Below are positions 50,213-62,282 of a stretch of DNA of 64,000 nucleotides, piece after piece. This DNA comes from Clusia tigrina (Eukaryota > Arthropoda > Insecta > Diptera > Clusiidae). A model generated the notes under the pieces. The model saw only the letters and a program-made list of their open reading frames with translations, had not been told where the DNA came from and did not search any database. The stretch is taken from contig OV050031.1 of the NCBI GenBank assembly GCA_920105625.2, positions 5,063,501 to 5,127,500 on the forward strand. Reading direction: 5' to 3'. A program made the translations under genes and the position numbers. Positions within the stretch are counted from its first letter, which is position 1. Each line of letters opens with the position of its first letter.

Positions 50213-51837
50213 AGTGATTCGTAGGTAGTATTGTCAAACAGATTGATTTTTATTGAGCCTAATTATGAAACATGTTTCTTAATACATATTTGTATGACCT
50301 GAAGGTGGAAAATATTGAATTCAGATCTAATATAAACTATGTTTCCAAAAGATTGTGATAACAAAAACTGGTACCAATATCTGAACTCTAAAGTACTCGG
50401 AGTATGGCTCGGTACTAAGTTTCTCGCAGAAGCATCTACAGGGATATAACGGATATGATGGCTTAGGTCATTGATTGTCATTGGATCATAGATTGATGAA
50501 CGAGATTTTCAGGTATTCAGAACTATAACTCTTTGCACAAATTAGTAAGAACAGTTTTTAAGACTCCTCATATTCGTATTCGGTAGGTTAGGTTGATTTG
50601 GCACTAACATATCACACTCTTAACATCAATAACTGATATCCTTCCAGTTTCATTAGTATAAAAAAAGGCTCCGCTCCACAAGCAAAGTATGTGCATAAAT
50701 CTATAACGAATGACTTTCACATTGACGTAGCTTTTGGCTGCCTCTGGGGCACTGACGAGTACTTGTGCGGAATGTGTAACAGGACTCTGCATTGAAGTTG
50801 GATGACCGCTTCCAACAACCAAAGAAGTGGGTGAACCCAGTGATTTCGTGGCAACATAGTGTACCTTTTCACACTTCTTACCAGAAACAAACGCTCACTG
50901 AAGTGGTGAAGTATCACGCGCAACTCAAAATTCCCACCATACGTACGAATCAGCAAAGCCAGCAGCATTAAGTACTGCATCAAATCCCAACGCTCCACCT
51001 GAAGAGCTGCAACAAATTTCAAATGCCTTTGAGGCAAAATCAGTGTGCAACGACACTCTTGTTGAACATAATTTTTTTAGCTTCAACCAACTGACAGTGA
51101 CTTCGGTTGTGATTACGTGCGTGAATGTATCGCAGGGAAGTGACGGAATATTGGCAGCTCGCTTACAGTAGGTGAGTTGGCTTTCATGCGATATTTGCGT
51201 GAAATCTGTGCCGCACAAAGGAGCGGTCTTTCTTTTGTTAATATTGGATGTGGATTGCCCAAACTGGAGTCACATATGCGGCAAATATTGAAAACTATTT
51301 GATACCATCGGTCACTGCTACGTTGCTGGTGAAAAGGGATGTCATTATGGATGGTGTTGGAAGCTGGGTCCTACGGTGATTCGTACGGAGACATTGGAGT
51401 GTTTTCTAAAGTTTGTAATTAATGTTTGCTTGTGGAAGGTACTTTAAAATAAATTTTTAAAAGGTAACAATTTCAAATTGACTTGCTTCAAAATATATTT
51501 AAGGAAATCCATTGGAAGAATCTCAATGATATTGTGATATTATAGAACTTTGAACGACCTTATTGACATCTTCATGCCTTGATAAATCAATACAATTGAA
51601 ACTACAGTGATTCTCCTGTTTTACATGATACCCATTTTTGTACCTTATTTGTACCATATTTGTACCATATTCAAATGCATACCATAAAACTTCAAAGTCC
51701 TTTAACAAAGATTTCATATCAGCGAGTGAACATCTGGTAGGAAGTTTTGCTGATTTAGCTTTGTGTGGATTTTTGAATAGATAAGATGGTTCTTATTCTA
51801 CGGAGTTGCTGAATAATAAATTATCACGGTAAAGGCA

Positions 51838-52255
51838 TTCTGGACAGTCCTAAATCGGACCCAGTTTATTCAGAATTATGGGCTCATACTATAAGAGTCG
51901 ATATGCGTCCAGACTTAAACTTAGTGATTCATTTTAGCATCGCCAATGTGGAGGGGATTGTGTAAGTCCCTGGTCACTGGAGAAAGGCATTCTACTACTA
52001 ATCACAAAAGTTAGAAATCATATTTGGGCCACGTACACTGACAGACTCTGTGCTGACTCTGTGGACAGTCGTTAATCGAATCATTCAGCATGCTAGCCTC
52101 ACACTATAAGAGTAGATATGCCCCCACACTTCATCTTAGTGATTCATTTTTTCACCGCCAATGCAGATGGTGTAAGTCCTGGCCACTGGAGAAAGGTACT
52201 CATCACAAAAGTTGGAAATCATGATTTGACCTCTGTACACTGACAGCCTCTGTAC
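51838..52255. repeat. Diverged duplication of about 225 bp
   Basis: Shared blocks are CTATAAGAGT.GATATGC, TTAGTGATTCATTTT, CACTGGAGAAAGG and TCACAAAAGTT, in the same order in both halves. In intron 1. Confidence 0.6.
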
Positions 52256-54065
52256 TTGAATTAAACAAACAATTGTTTACTTTAAGGCGACCTGACGCCC
52301 ATCAGGGAATAAATGATCTCAATAATCACAGATTTGCCATCGCAATGTGCGAAATGTCTCACGCCATCACTTAACACATTCCCATGCAATTGCAGTTTAA
52401 ATTCCTATTTTAATGTCAAATTAAAAGTGCAATATGCAAAACCAATGCTAATCAGCTGCGAAAAAAGCCAACCAGGCTCCACGAAGATTTATACGCGTCC
52501 TTGACAGCTGCAGTCATGTTAAAACAGCAATGCACTTAATTTGCGAGTACGCGGAACAACTGCCGTGTAATGTCGGGGGGAAAATGAAAAGGATACACAA
52601 TCAAGGGCAATAAGTGCGGAAGGAAGCAGCCTGGCACAACGATCCAAGTTGGCACTTTGCACTTTCAATCTTAACGCAACGCCTTCGGCGTCATTCCCCA
52701 GTCACGGACGTGTTATTGTCTCCCAGAATGTATTTCCGCTTCGTGCTTGCTGCACATTCAGTTCGAATTTATCTCTGCTTGTACTGTGTCTCCGCTTTTG
52801 CGCTACTTGTGTTTTATTTGAATGACAGTGTGGATTCTGCAACGGTAAGAAATTCAACAAGGATTACAGGAAAGGAGCAAAACACAATTCATGCAGTCAC
52901 CAGAAAGTTTGCAATTTCATTGTGTGTTATTTCTTAAATTATTGGAGAGGAATTTACAATTGAGTTTAAGCTTAAATTTATAGTCGTGGTAGTAATTGAA
53001 ATCAGTGGGGTTGGGTTCGGTTAGAATAGCAACACAAAGGACGAATGCAGTATTAAGTATCCGTTGTATCGTTATATGCAATATAAGTGTCTGAGGATCT
53101 GTGATTTACTTCTTTAGAGGAGTCCTTATTAAAATACGCGACCTACTTAAAGAAAGTAATGGATAGACTCTCTAATCATAGTCTTAGTTCCCTAAAAAAC
53201 CTTTCTCAATACATTAGTACAGATGATCTGCTCAGTTATCGTTCGAAAATTTACTTTAAGGGACTTGTACCGCATTGCGATATTTGGATAGATAATAATT
53301 ACTTCGAGATATTTTATAGACTGATTTGTAGTTGATCTGTATCATGGATATCATAGCAACCTCAATAATATCATTCAACTATCATTCAACTATCACGGAA
53401 ATCAAAACTTCCATAAAATATGAAAAAATCAGTCAACTGAGATCATCATCATCTCTGGCTTCATGTCCTTAGTTTGTATTTCGTTTCCTACCGTCACTTA
53501 TGACAGTTGAATTGAGAAGAGCAGGCAACAGAAAGAGTGTTCGGTTTTATCCCTTTCTCTTCTCTAAATTATTTTCTACTGCAATGTAAGTTATCTACTA
53601 CGACGATGAGGCGATAATTCTGCCACAGGACAATGAACAGAGTTCAGAATACGTATTTGCAAAATCAAGAGAAATTAAAGCCTGAAACTTTGACTCAGTT
53701 AATCGTATCAGAGCACTCAAGTATGGCAAAACAAAGAGATTAAAAACTTTTGTTTTTTGCTCTGCACAACAAATGAGAACAGCAGAGAACTGAAGGAATT
53801 TATGAAATTGAATTTGAATGCAGCCGCAATTGATATGGAAAAAATTATGACTGATGCTTAGTTATCCTGATGAACTACTTTTTCTGTGTTTATTTTTCAA
53901 GAATTTTGTCTGGTGTGTTTCTTCGTGAATATATTTGCTCAACTTTTTCTGCTGTCATATAAATTAGACGAAGCAAGCACCTGATGATCCTTAGTTATTC
54001 AAAGTGCTTGGGCCTTGTTTATGCGTTCACTCCACGAGGACTAACTTTAAAGTGATACTGAAGTA

Positions 54066-54105
54066 GGTTGGTAGGTAGGAGTGGCCGCCTAGTTCGCCAA
54101 GAGCA
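54066..54105 (-). mobile_element. 40-bp LINE-tail insert with 12-bp target duplication
   Basis: Contains GGTTGGTAGGTAGGAGTGG and GCCTAGTTCGCC. The perfect 12-bp GATACTGAAGTA flanks it (54054-54065 and 54106-54117). It lies in the 3' flank of the family-3 LINE in intron 1. Confidence 0.7.
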
Positions 54106-55040
54106 GATACTGAAGTAACAACAAGAAAAACGTCTGCTTGTAAAGTAAGGTAAGCCCCGGCAAGCAAAGTTGTCAGCTGTGAGAGAATTAGTGTATAAAT
54201 GGCTGTGTAAACGAGTCTGGACTGTAGGTGTGCCTGCCGAATAGGCAATGACCAGTTCTACAAGCCACGACCTTAGAGATATCGTCTCTCGACAGGGCAA
54301 GCAAGTCTCGAGATTTCCTCCTATTAAGCTCCGGCCACATTCGCCTAGTAGTGAAGCAAGTGCCCTCGTGTGTCCAAGACCCATTGGCCTTACGCACGAC
54401 CCTACCCTTCATCATCAGTTTACAGGTGGCAATTGGTATTCGAACATCGCATTTGTCCGTGCAGAAAGGAAGGTTGGAGCCTCGTCTGGCTAACTCATCA
54501 GCCCTACAGTTTCCCTCAATATCCGTATGCCCCGGTAACCATATTAGGCATACCCTGAAAACGGTGCTGATATCATTTAAGGCTGCCCGGCAGTCCTGAG
54601 CAACCTTTGATTTCGGTGCCACCAAGTTCATTGAGTTGATGGCCGCCTGGCTATCCGAGTAGATATTTATAATATTCTTTGTTACAGCATGTCTACTTAA
54701 GTAGACTGCTACCTCCTTTGTGGCTAGGACCTCTGCTGGATAAACATTACAGTAGTCGGGAAGGTGGAACGAAAGTTCCAGTCCCAGCTCTTGTGAGAAA
54801 ACTCCAAAGCGGACTCTTTCTTCAAGCTGGGATCCGTCGGTGTAGAAATTCGTTTCCCCCCCTTCTCCAATGGCATGAGTGTTTCCCCACTCTCTTCTAG
54901 ATGAAATATGTGTCTGGAAGTTCCTATAAAAATTGGGATTAGATATAGAGTGGACAATGTATTGGATGAAACTACTTCAGGTATGCACGATAGTCGAGTG
55001 ACCAATTTGCCAATCATGCCATAACGCCCTACATTTCAGC
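54106..55040 (-). pseudogene. Non-LTR retrotransposon 3' fragment, family 3 (RNase H) in receptor intron 1
   Basis: A minus-strand frame from about 54850 to 54188 is open and shows NFYTDGS, PAEV, YSDSQAA and NCRADELARRGS, so all four RNase H acidic residues are present. It continues to TGHCLFGRH. It then loses the zinc-knuckle frame near 54240, where NFAC appears in another frame. The element is antisense to the receptor gene. A 40-bp LINE tail has inserted at its 3' side. It is related to family 1 but clearly diverged. Confidence 0.75.
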
Positions 55041-55085
55041 CTTAGCGTTGATGCGGCGGCCACTTGTTTCCCTAGCAGATCTAAT

Positions 55086-55391
55086 GTAGGTAAGTTGAGT
55101 ACTCCAACTAAGAGAGGATGTGATGCTCCTGGATATGTAGGTAGGTTGAGTACTCCAACTAAGCGAGGATGTGATGCTCCTTGATATGTAGGTAGGTTGA
55201 GTACTCCAAGTAAGAGAGGATGTGATGTTCTTTGATATGTAGGTAGGTTGAGTACTCCATCTAAGAGAGGATCCGATGCTCCTTGATATGTAGGTAGGTT
55301 GAGTACTCCATCTAAGAGAGGATCCAATGCTCCTTGATATGTAGGTAGGTTGAGTACTCCAACTAAGAGAGGATGTGATACTCCTTGATAT
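55086..55391. repeat. 51-bp minisatellite, six copies
   Basis: GTAGGTAGGTTGAGTACTCC recurs at exact 51-bp steps (55086, 55137, 55188, 55239, 55290, 55341). The frames on the minus strand are 17-residue repeats. It sits at the 5' side of the family-3 LINE fragment and contains the GTAGGTAGG motif of LINE tails. Confidence 0.8.
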
Positions 55392-58295
55392 GTTTCTTTT
55401 GATGTCCAGCTTTAGAATCTTTAAGCACACCTAGATAAGTGGGGATCAGTCTAAATACCAATCGCCAATAACAAACTAAAATGAGGTTCCTCAGTAGGAC
55501 CGATTCCAATCCACACGCCGAATGATGGTCCAACCATGAATTGTCACTTATGAAAAGTCATATTAGCTGCTTCAGAATTATTCTTCTTAGACTTACCCAG
55601 ACAATTTCTGTGAGAAGAGAACATGTTCCTTCTGAATAGTTGGGAGTTTCTGCCTAGTTACTTCATAGGCGCTTCTTTCAATACAAATTAAGTTCCAATT
55701 ATAAGAAGAACTTTTACTTATTCATTGGAAAGGGATCATTTTACTTCTCTCATTGGAAAGGGAAGCTCCTTTAAATCCTTTTGGACTTCATTGCAGTTTA
55801 CTATGTGTATTTCCATTGATTTATCGCTTACACACGCCCCCATCCCTACTTACTCTGTGAATATATTTGCATGTGTGTTCCTAGCGAAGAGGCTGCTTTA
55901 CAATTTGCACACATTCATCTTGTTAGACCCCCTCCACTCACGATTTAGAATATATTTTAGACTTTGAAGTAAAAAAAGCTGGCAAGTGCAAAGATTTCAC
56001 TTGATTTATGATTGTGCAATTTTTTTCAAAACAGAAACAGGAAAAAGGGTGCTCCTGCGAGTAATGTAAGCATTTTGTGAGTATTTGTTTTACAAGCGTT
56101 GCAGGATAGACATGAAGCCGGCAGAGGAAGTGGGGGCTTTGTCAAAATTAAGCAGACATAATAGGCAAACAACAGATGCAACTTTATCATCCTGCCCAGT
56201 CCCAAAGTGACTTTCGATTTTTATGGCATAATTTCTAGGCAGCAAAATTTTCGACTTCAGCCATGAAAGTTATTTTAACAACAGGACAAAAACAGGGACA
56301 CACACATGCATATGCACAGTAGAACAATAGCTCAGCAAATTTCAATTAGGCTAAGTAACCGAAGGAGTAGTGACGTAGGCAAAATAATTTATAGGCGTAC
56401 CTTAATTTTGTGGCTATTGTACCCCGTTGGGCTGTGAGCGAGCGGAAATTAAGTGAAGTTGCCGCCGAGGTGCAGTGAGGTGAGGTGAGGGCACTCAACT
56501 TGCCTACTTTTCAATTAGCCGGTATTTAAGTGTTGGTGACTGTGCATGGAAATGTGGATGAGAGTGTGTGTTTATGCGTGTGTGGGTTTGTGGGAGTACT
56601 CGTATGTGTGTTTCTGGGAGTCTGTGAGTCTGTGGGGCTAAGTGAGTTTGTGGGTGTGTGCGTGTGTTTGTCGCTGGTAACTTAATTATTTGCATCCTGT
56701 GCAAAAAGTTAACTATGCATGCAAACTGTAAAGGTATCAAGTGCCCTGATACTTTGACTTTGCAGAGGGCATAACTGATGCGGCGGCTGTGGCACTGTTG
56801 GCCGTTAAATCCAGGCTGAGTCGAAACTTTCGCCCTGGGCAAGGGAAGGAAATTTAAAATCTCTGAAGTTGGAGAAATTGAATTATACGCTTCATACTGG
56901 AATAACTTGTGTAGGCGATGCCATGGATGCGAGTGGAGGCAACAAGGAATTCCTGTTAAGGCTGAGATTGAATTATGTAAACATCAAAAAAATGAAGTTT
57001 TGTTTTAAGGAGCAAATTTACATTACAAATTCAGAAGCTCCCAAACAAGGGAAAATAGGAAAAAGTGAAGTCATTCCAGAACTCCAGCATACAATCTTCT
57101 ATCATCATCTGGACTCCTTTTCCTAAGTAGCTGAGTGGTATTACTGGATTTTCTCAAATATCATCTTGGTGCCATTAGTGAAAATTTTCCGGTACATTCT
57201 TAAATCAAAAAAGGAAATGAAATGGAACTCTGTCGGTGTGCGGAGTATCCTTAATTTCCTCTGTCACATTTCTTTTGATTGATACACACGAACGCAATAT
57301 GCTGCCACACATAATTAAACCGTACATGTCGCAGACGCCGAAAGATTAATGAGTTCGTTCCTTCAGAAATTTCGGGTGCTCTCACCGCCGCTTCAGTTCG
57401 CATGTGTGGTTGTGTAGCCATGGCGTTAATAGCGTTAAAAACGTTTATTTCCCCCCTAAAATAATGGGCTTCAGTTACACAAGCGAAGTTGGGATGCCTT
57501 TCCTTCATTTACACTACTCGCAGCTGGCAGCATGCGTGGCAGCTGTGAGTTGAGCGCAAATCCTTGAAGAAAGTTTCTTAATTTGCTGACTTGTAAACAA
57601 CAAAAAATTAACAGTCTTAAGTGGCGCAGTCTGACACTTAAACTTGTCAACGACAATCCTCTTAGTCAGCAACTCAGTTTGCGTTTAACTTTATTCATTA
57701 TGTTCGTATTTTATTTAATTAGGAAACAGAATACGTGGCAAGTGTGCGTGGGTTTTTAAATCGCAATACGTCACTAAGTTGCAGAAGGAAATCTCCTCTA
57801 ATATAAGTTAAAGAGGAATGATTCAGTGAGACTACAAGAGGAATTGTCACTAAGAAACTAAAGCTTCATGTTAAAACTGGGTGGGGTTCAATTATTTACA
57901 CCCTGCATAAATTGAGATATTTTTGAGGATTCAATTCAAGGAACCATTCTGCGATTGTGTCATCACTCACATTCATTATCGTTTTACCCCTCAGTTTGCT
58001 TAGCGTAAGTATACACATTCATGAAGACTCTCTCTGACTAGGCACACACTATCGACTCTTTTTTGATGCTATGTTTCCCTCGATTAAAACTTTTTAATCG
58101 CTCCCAAAGTGCTCGTAGCTATCTGGGTGTGTGTTTAGTAATTAAAATCCAATATTTATAAATGGAATCGAAATATTTCCAACTGGCTCGGAAAGTACTT
58201 AACCAAATATGCGCTGTATTCGAAGTAATTTCAGTTGTTTGCACTTTTCCGTGCTGAAATCCTGCTCATAATCGTGTTTGCTTTCAACTTTGCAG

Positions 58296-58398
58296 GCTCC
58301 TGGCAGCTGGGATGGGTGCTGTGCGACATTTGGATATCGTTGGATGTGCTGCTGTGCACAGCGTCGATTTTGAGCCTGTGTGCGATAAGCGTGGATAG
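58296..58398 (+). CDS. Octα2R: Octopamine alpha2-like receptor, coding exon 2 (ECL1, TM3, DRY)
   Basis: The acceptor TTTGCAG precedes 58296 and the donor GTGAGT starts at 58399. The exon completes G208 and ends inside the R242 codon. It encodes the ECL1 tryptophan region (GSWQLGW), C217 (C3.25, disulphide partner of ECL2) and TM3. D224 (D3.32) is the aspartate that pairs with the amine of the ligand, and the exon carries the first part of the DRY motif (D241, R242). The 17-residue spacing from D224 to D241 matches the family exactly. The [11 protein letters not shown] segment resembles alpha2-adrenergic and 5-HT1 receptors. The exon is too short to show up as an open reading frame on its own; splice signals and phase support it. 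Confidence 0.9.
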
Positions 58399-58798
58399 GT
58401 GAGTAAAGAAAACTAATGGAAAGTGTTACCGTCGCTCGATGTGAGAGTTCCATTCGCCTGCTCAACCCCTAAAAGCAGACTTGTTTTTTGTGTTGGCGAA
58501 ATACTTTCAATATTGATTTCACAGTTAAGGCGAAACTGAAGTCACATAAAAGCATAGCAAACTTTTAGGCTGCACAATTATTGAGGAGTAGGCGTAGGGA
58601 ACTTGCGGAAGGAATTATTGAAAAATATGCAATTTAAACTTTTAAAGGGAACATTTAATTAAGTAAATAAGTTCTCGTCTTGTAAAGGGAAAATTTAATT
58701 AATTAAATAAATTCCCGTCAGGGAATCTGAGGATATTATTTGAATTTCCAATCAATTAATACAAATTTTCACTGGAATTTGTTGTTGTTTATTCGCAG
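58399..58798 (+). other. Receptor intron 2 (400 bp)
   Basis: A short GT..AG intron that splits the DRY arginine codon. It contains a small direct repeat (AAAGGGAA-ATTTAATTAA type, about 58643-58720) and nothing else. Confidence 0.85.
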
Positions 58799-58924
58799 AT
58801 ATCTCGCTGTCACCCAGCCCCTGACCTACTCACGCAAACGTCGCTCCAAGCGCCTGGCGCTCATCATGATTCTTATTGTTTGGGTGTTGGCATTGGCCAT
58901 AACGTGTCCACCCATGCTGGGCTG
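58799..58924 (+). CDS. Octα2R: Octopamine alpha2-like receptor, coding exon 3 (ICL2, TM4)
   Basis: The acceptor TTATTCGCAG ends at 58798 and the donor GTAAGT starts at 58925. The exon completes R242 and gives Y243, so the DRY motif is split across introns. It continues through ICL2 (P249, then the basic stretch SRKRRSKR) and TM4 (about 261-281, with W270 = W4.50) and ends in CPPMLGW. The last codon (W284) is split TG|G. The 126-nt length keeps phase with both neighbours, with no stop or indel, so the gene looks functional here. Confidence 0.9.
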
Positions 58925-59911
58925 GTAAGTATCAAAGACAAATGGACGCAGGATCATGCGTAAATTTGTTAGAATAATTAATTGCGTTTTTCTGCCTGCT
59001 GTCAGGTCCGGCAAAAGGTTGCTTCGGAAATGTATATAAAAGGCCAGTTTAGAAGTGGGCTTAAACGGGATTTCTTTTATATGGTTTAACGTCATGTGGC
59101 CATAAATTTAAGGCTTCTGATTGACAGAGGATTATTTCCTTAGCTTGCTATTGAGTTTTAGGGTGCACAGCCAACATTTTTGAGGGCACCGGAGTAGAAA
59201 TTTTTGTTAATTGATTTAATACATTTGGTTTTTCCCCTCCTGGCAGCATTCAATATAAAAATATTAGTGCTATTTTCTCAATATGTTCATAACCTAAACT
59301 TCATTGAGGATTACCCCAGGGCGGTCAGAAGAGAAATTTGTAGTTTTGTCTACTGTACCGTGAGAAATCATCACAGTCCTTGCCTTATGGATTAAGAATT
59401 CATGAAGGACCAAAACTGCTGAAGGCAGCACCTGCACCAAATGTGTTCTGAAACTGAAACTTATGACAAAATAAGGACACAAACTAAGTTTACTCTCCTT
59501 GATATACAAGTTTACTCTCCTTGATATACAATGTAAAAGTTTTGAGTAATTTTTTTCCGTACTTTTTAGTTGCCCAAAACTCGTGGTGTTATCCTGTTCA
59601 GGTTTTTACATGAAATTCAAAGTACGAGTAAGTGACTGGAGGGTTTGTTATAAACCTGTCGCATCAAGGGTGAAACAACAACTTAAGTTCAGGTCTCTGA
59701 AAAAGAAAAGATGATGGGGTGCTCTTAGATTAGAACGAAAATTTATTTAATATTTTTTACAATATCTGTTTATACCATTATAAATAAAGTGAAACTATTT
59801 CAGGACGCACTTTTGGGTATATAGTGGACCCACTTCAATAGCTTCTGGGCTTTTTAGCATACCAATTTTGTATTTGAAATGAGTGTAGTACATAGATCTC
59901 TTCTGCTAATA

Positions 59912-60115
59912 TTTAGCGGCATGCTCCGCCATTCTGCTCAAGGCGAGCTCACAATGGAAAGGTGTTCCGTATGGACATGCGACCATATTAGAATCCTATA
60001 CGGACATACCCATGGTGTTGATTACCTTCCTTCTTCCCTCTGTCTCGAAATAAACTTATGGGTAAGGATTCCTTCCAGAGAGGAATGACTCGAGGGGGAT
60101 CCATCACCATATACT
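59912..60115 (+). pseudogene. Internal fragment of LINE family 1
   Basis: Starts at a TTTAGCGGCATGCTCC-like segment and matches 14073-14260 of the other family-1 copy (frames reading GMLRHS, WTCDHIRI, YGHT). It lacks the RNase H domain. It lies in receptor intron 3. Confidence 0.7.
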
Positions 60116-60240
60116 CCTTGTATCTGTGATATCACAGCGGGTCTATCCTTGGCATAGGTGAGGTTACTTTAACTGTGCCCTTTCTACCTAACTGAAACTT
60201 CATAAATGTAAATGGGGTTTGTGGTACAGAACTCTGCTTG

Positions 60241-60581
60241 CTGCCTCTTCTAAACTAGTTGATCAAACACTCTCAGCTTAGAGATCGCCATATAATGAGT
60301 ATTTAATTATACAGAGAGTTCAATGCGTACTATTTTCTCATGCGGATGAAGTCAACCGTAAAATTCACAATTTCTGTGCCAAGTTTCTTGGAATATATGT
60401 TTAAAATTTAGTTCTGAGAAGGAATGTTTGTGAGCTTATAAAATAGCATGAATAATTTAAGGAATAAACACAATCTGGCAGATCTTTGGTGTGTGGTTGC
60501 TGCCCCTCTGTATAATTAGGTACTCATTATATGGCAATCTATAAGCTGAGAGTGTTTGATCAATTAGTTTTGAAGAGGCAG
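60241..60581. repeat. 76-bp inverted-repeat pair (MITE-like) in intron 3
   Basis: 60241-60316 and 60506-60581 are inverted copies of equal length with only a handful of differences. They begin and end with CTGCCTCTTC and its complement. The 189-bp spacer has no ORF. No target duplication is evident. Confidence 0.6.
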
Positions 60582-61063
60582 CTGTTTATTTCCCCATCTG
60601 ACAGTATTTGTCTGTGATAATATTGTTGCATTTCTAATAACGGAAAAAAGAAATCAAAAAGGACGACCACAAACGGAGTCGTAGTACCTGGGAAATTATG
60701 AACGTGGTGTCGTCACTAATCGGTTCACAGATTCAGTAGCTCTGAACAGTGAATATCATTCCTTAGCACATCATTGGCTCTTGAGTCACGTGCACTCTTA
60801 ATAAGAATACAAAATCCTTAAATAAGGCCAACAATTTCAGAAGTTTTATGTAAACGGGAGCTTCTCAAATAATGTTTCCATGCTTTCCAATTTACATCTA
60901 CAATTTTCTGGCTTGATTTTCAACCTTTCAGAACTTGACTTGCTTAATGATTAATGTTGAAAAACGTTGTGTTAATCGTCGATTTCCATTTGCGAAAGAA
61001 TTATGTACGAGCAGTTGCTAGTTTACTTATTAATTTATGTACCTTTTCTCTTTGTCTGCGTAG

Positions 61064-61247
61064 GTACGAACCGGGACGCCGTGATTTAAGTGAATGCCGT
61101 TACAACCAGAACGAAGGTTATGTGATTTTCTCAGCCATGGGCTCCTTCTTCATACCGATGGCGGTAATGATTTACGTCTATGCAAGGATCTCGTGTGTAA
61201 TTGCATCACGGCACGACAACATGACCGACATTGGAGTGCATAACAAG
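61064..61247 (+). CDS. Octα2R: Octopamine alpha2-like receptor, coding exon 4 (ECL2, TM5)
   Basis: The acceptor is TCTGCGTAG at 61055-61063 after a pyrimidine tract; the donor is GTAGGT at 61248. The exon completes W284 and encodes residues 285-345. ECL2 carries C295, expected to bond C217. TM5 runs from about 302 to 325. S307 (S5.42) and S311 (S5.46) lie exactly 8 and 4 residues before P315 (P5.50), and Y323 is Y5.58. In amine receptors these serines contact ring hydroxyls, which fits a phenolamine or catecholamine ligand. The end of the exon enters ICL3 and finishes in phase 0 on K345. Confidence 0.9.
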
Positions 61248-62093
61248 GTAGGTACGAGTGGAGAACAGGACGGAAGGACAACAAACACATAAGTTACTCG
61301 TATGCAATGTTTCCTTGTCCGTAGTCGGTTTAGAAATATTTTATTTTTCATCCTTTCTGAATATTTGAAAAATCAATGGAATGGAAAAATGCGTGAAATA
61401 AGACAAATGTAGCACGCATATTGACTAGGAAGCACATAAGTAACCTCTCAGAATAATTATTTCGAAACGAGGCTACGTGACCGTCATGCTAGGCAGGAGC
61501 TTCGAGCATGAAAAGCTCACTCGTTTGTGGAGCAAATTACTTTTGCCGTAATAACAGAATTCCGTCGAAATGAAAAGGATACGCGAGTAATTCGGCATAT
61601 CTGTACGTAGATGGCTTTATTTGACACTGTGCGCGATATTTGAGCTACGAGTGTGATTTGAGTTATTCGACAGCAAATATTTGCATTACTTTATTACAAT
61701 TTGGCCTAGAATGCCGCATGACTTCTATGGTAATAGTTCTGATGAACGCTTAAAGTTACGCGGATGTAGTCATTCATCTAATATTAAATATAATGGGGGA
61801 ACCCTGCAGGGAAAGACTGATGCAAAAGTAATTTAACCCAACTTCAGTACTATATTCGGGTACTTATTTAGTAGAGATGACAGCGAAGTTATCGATAGTT
61901 TGGTCTCTCGAGTGTCACTTGACCCTTTTATATTTGCATAACTTCCCAAATAGTCTGTAACTTGGACCTTTTGAACTAGTTAGCAAGCAAGGCTATTAAA
62001 AGTGGTGTCGAATCAGGACAAGTTAAGCAATCATGTTTCGACAACTGAAGTAATGTTAGGGAGTTTTATAATCTGAAGCTAGGAAATGGGCAG

Positions 62094-62216
62094 TTCTCTC
62101 TGCTATTGTATCTAATTCTCTCTAATATTGTATCTAGTTCTCTCTAATATTGTATCTAGTTCTCTCTACTATTGTATCTAGTTCTCTCTACTATTGTATC
62201 TACTTTTCTCTACTAA
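62094..62216. repeat. 22-bp minisatellite, about five to six copies
   Basis: Unit TTCTCTCTAATATTGTATCT with small changes, in intron 4. Confidence 0.75.
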
Positions 62217-62282
62217 CGTATCCAGACGTCCATAGTATCCAGTAGGTATGCATAGGATACTCCATTTGTTAATGTGTCTCTT

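Larger units (their letters stand above)
50038..58295 (+). other. Receptor intron 1 (8.26 kb)
   Basis: The intron is bounded by GTGAGT and TTTGCAG. It contains a 79-bp tandem duplication at the donor side, a roughly 225-bp duplication at 51838-52255, an RNase H retroelement fragment, a 40-bp LINE-tail insert and a 51-bp minisatellite, all listed separately. 52260-54050 and 55400-58290 hold no gene that I can recognise; open frames there have no family resemblance. Confidence 0.85.
58925..61063 (+). other. Receptor intron 3 (2.14 kb)
   Basis: The intron is bounded by GTAAGT and GCGTAG. It carries a 22-bp direct repeat (about 59485-59530), a retroelement fragment (59910-60120) and a 76-bp inverted-repeat pair (60241-60581). 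The rest is AT-rich DNA with no gene seen. Confidence 0.85.

Noticed and set aside
55029..55430. A 133-codon minus ORF with 17-residue repeats
   Set aside because: Product of a 51-bp minisatellite; two other frames are equally open.
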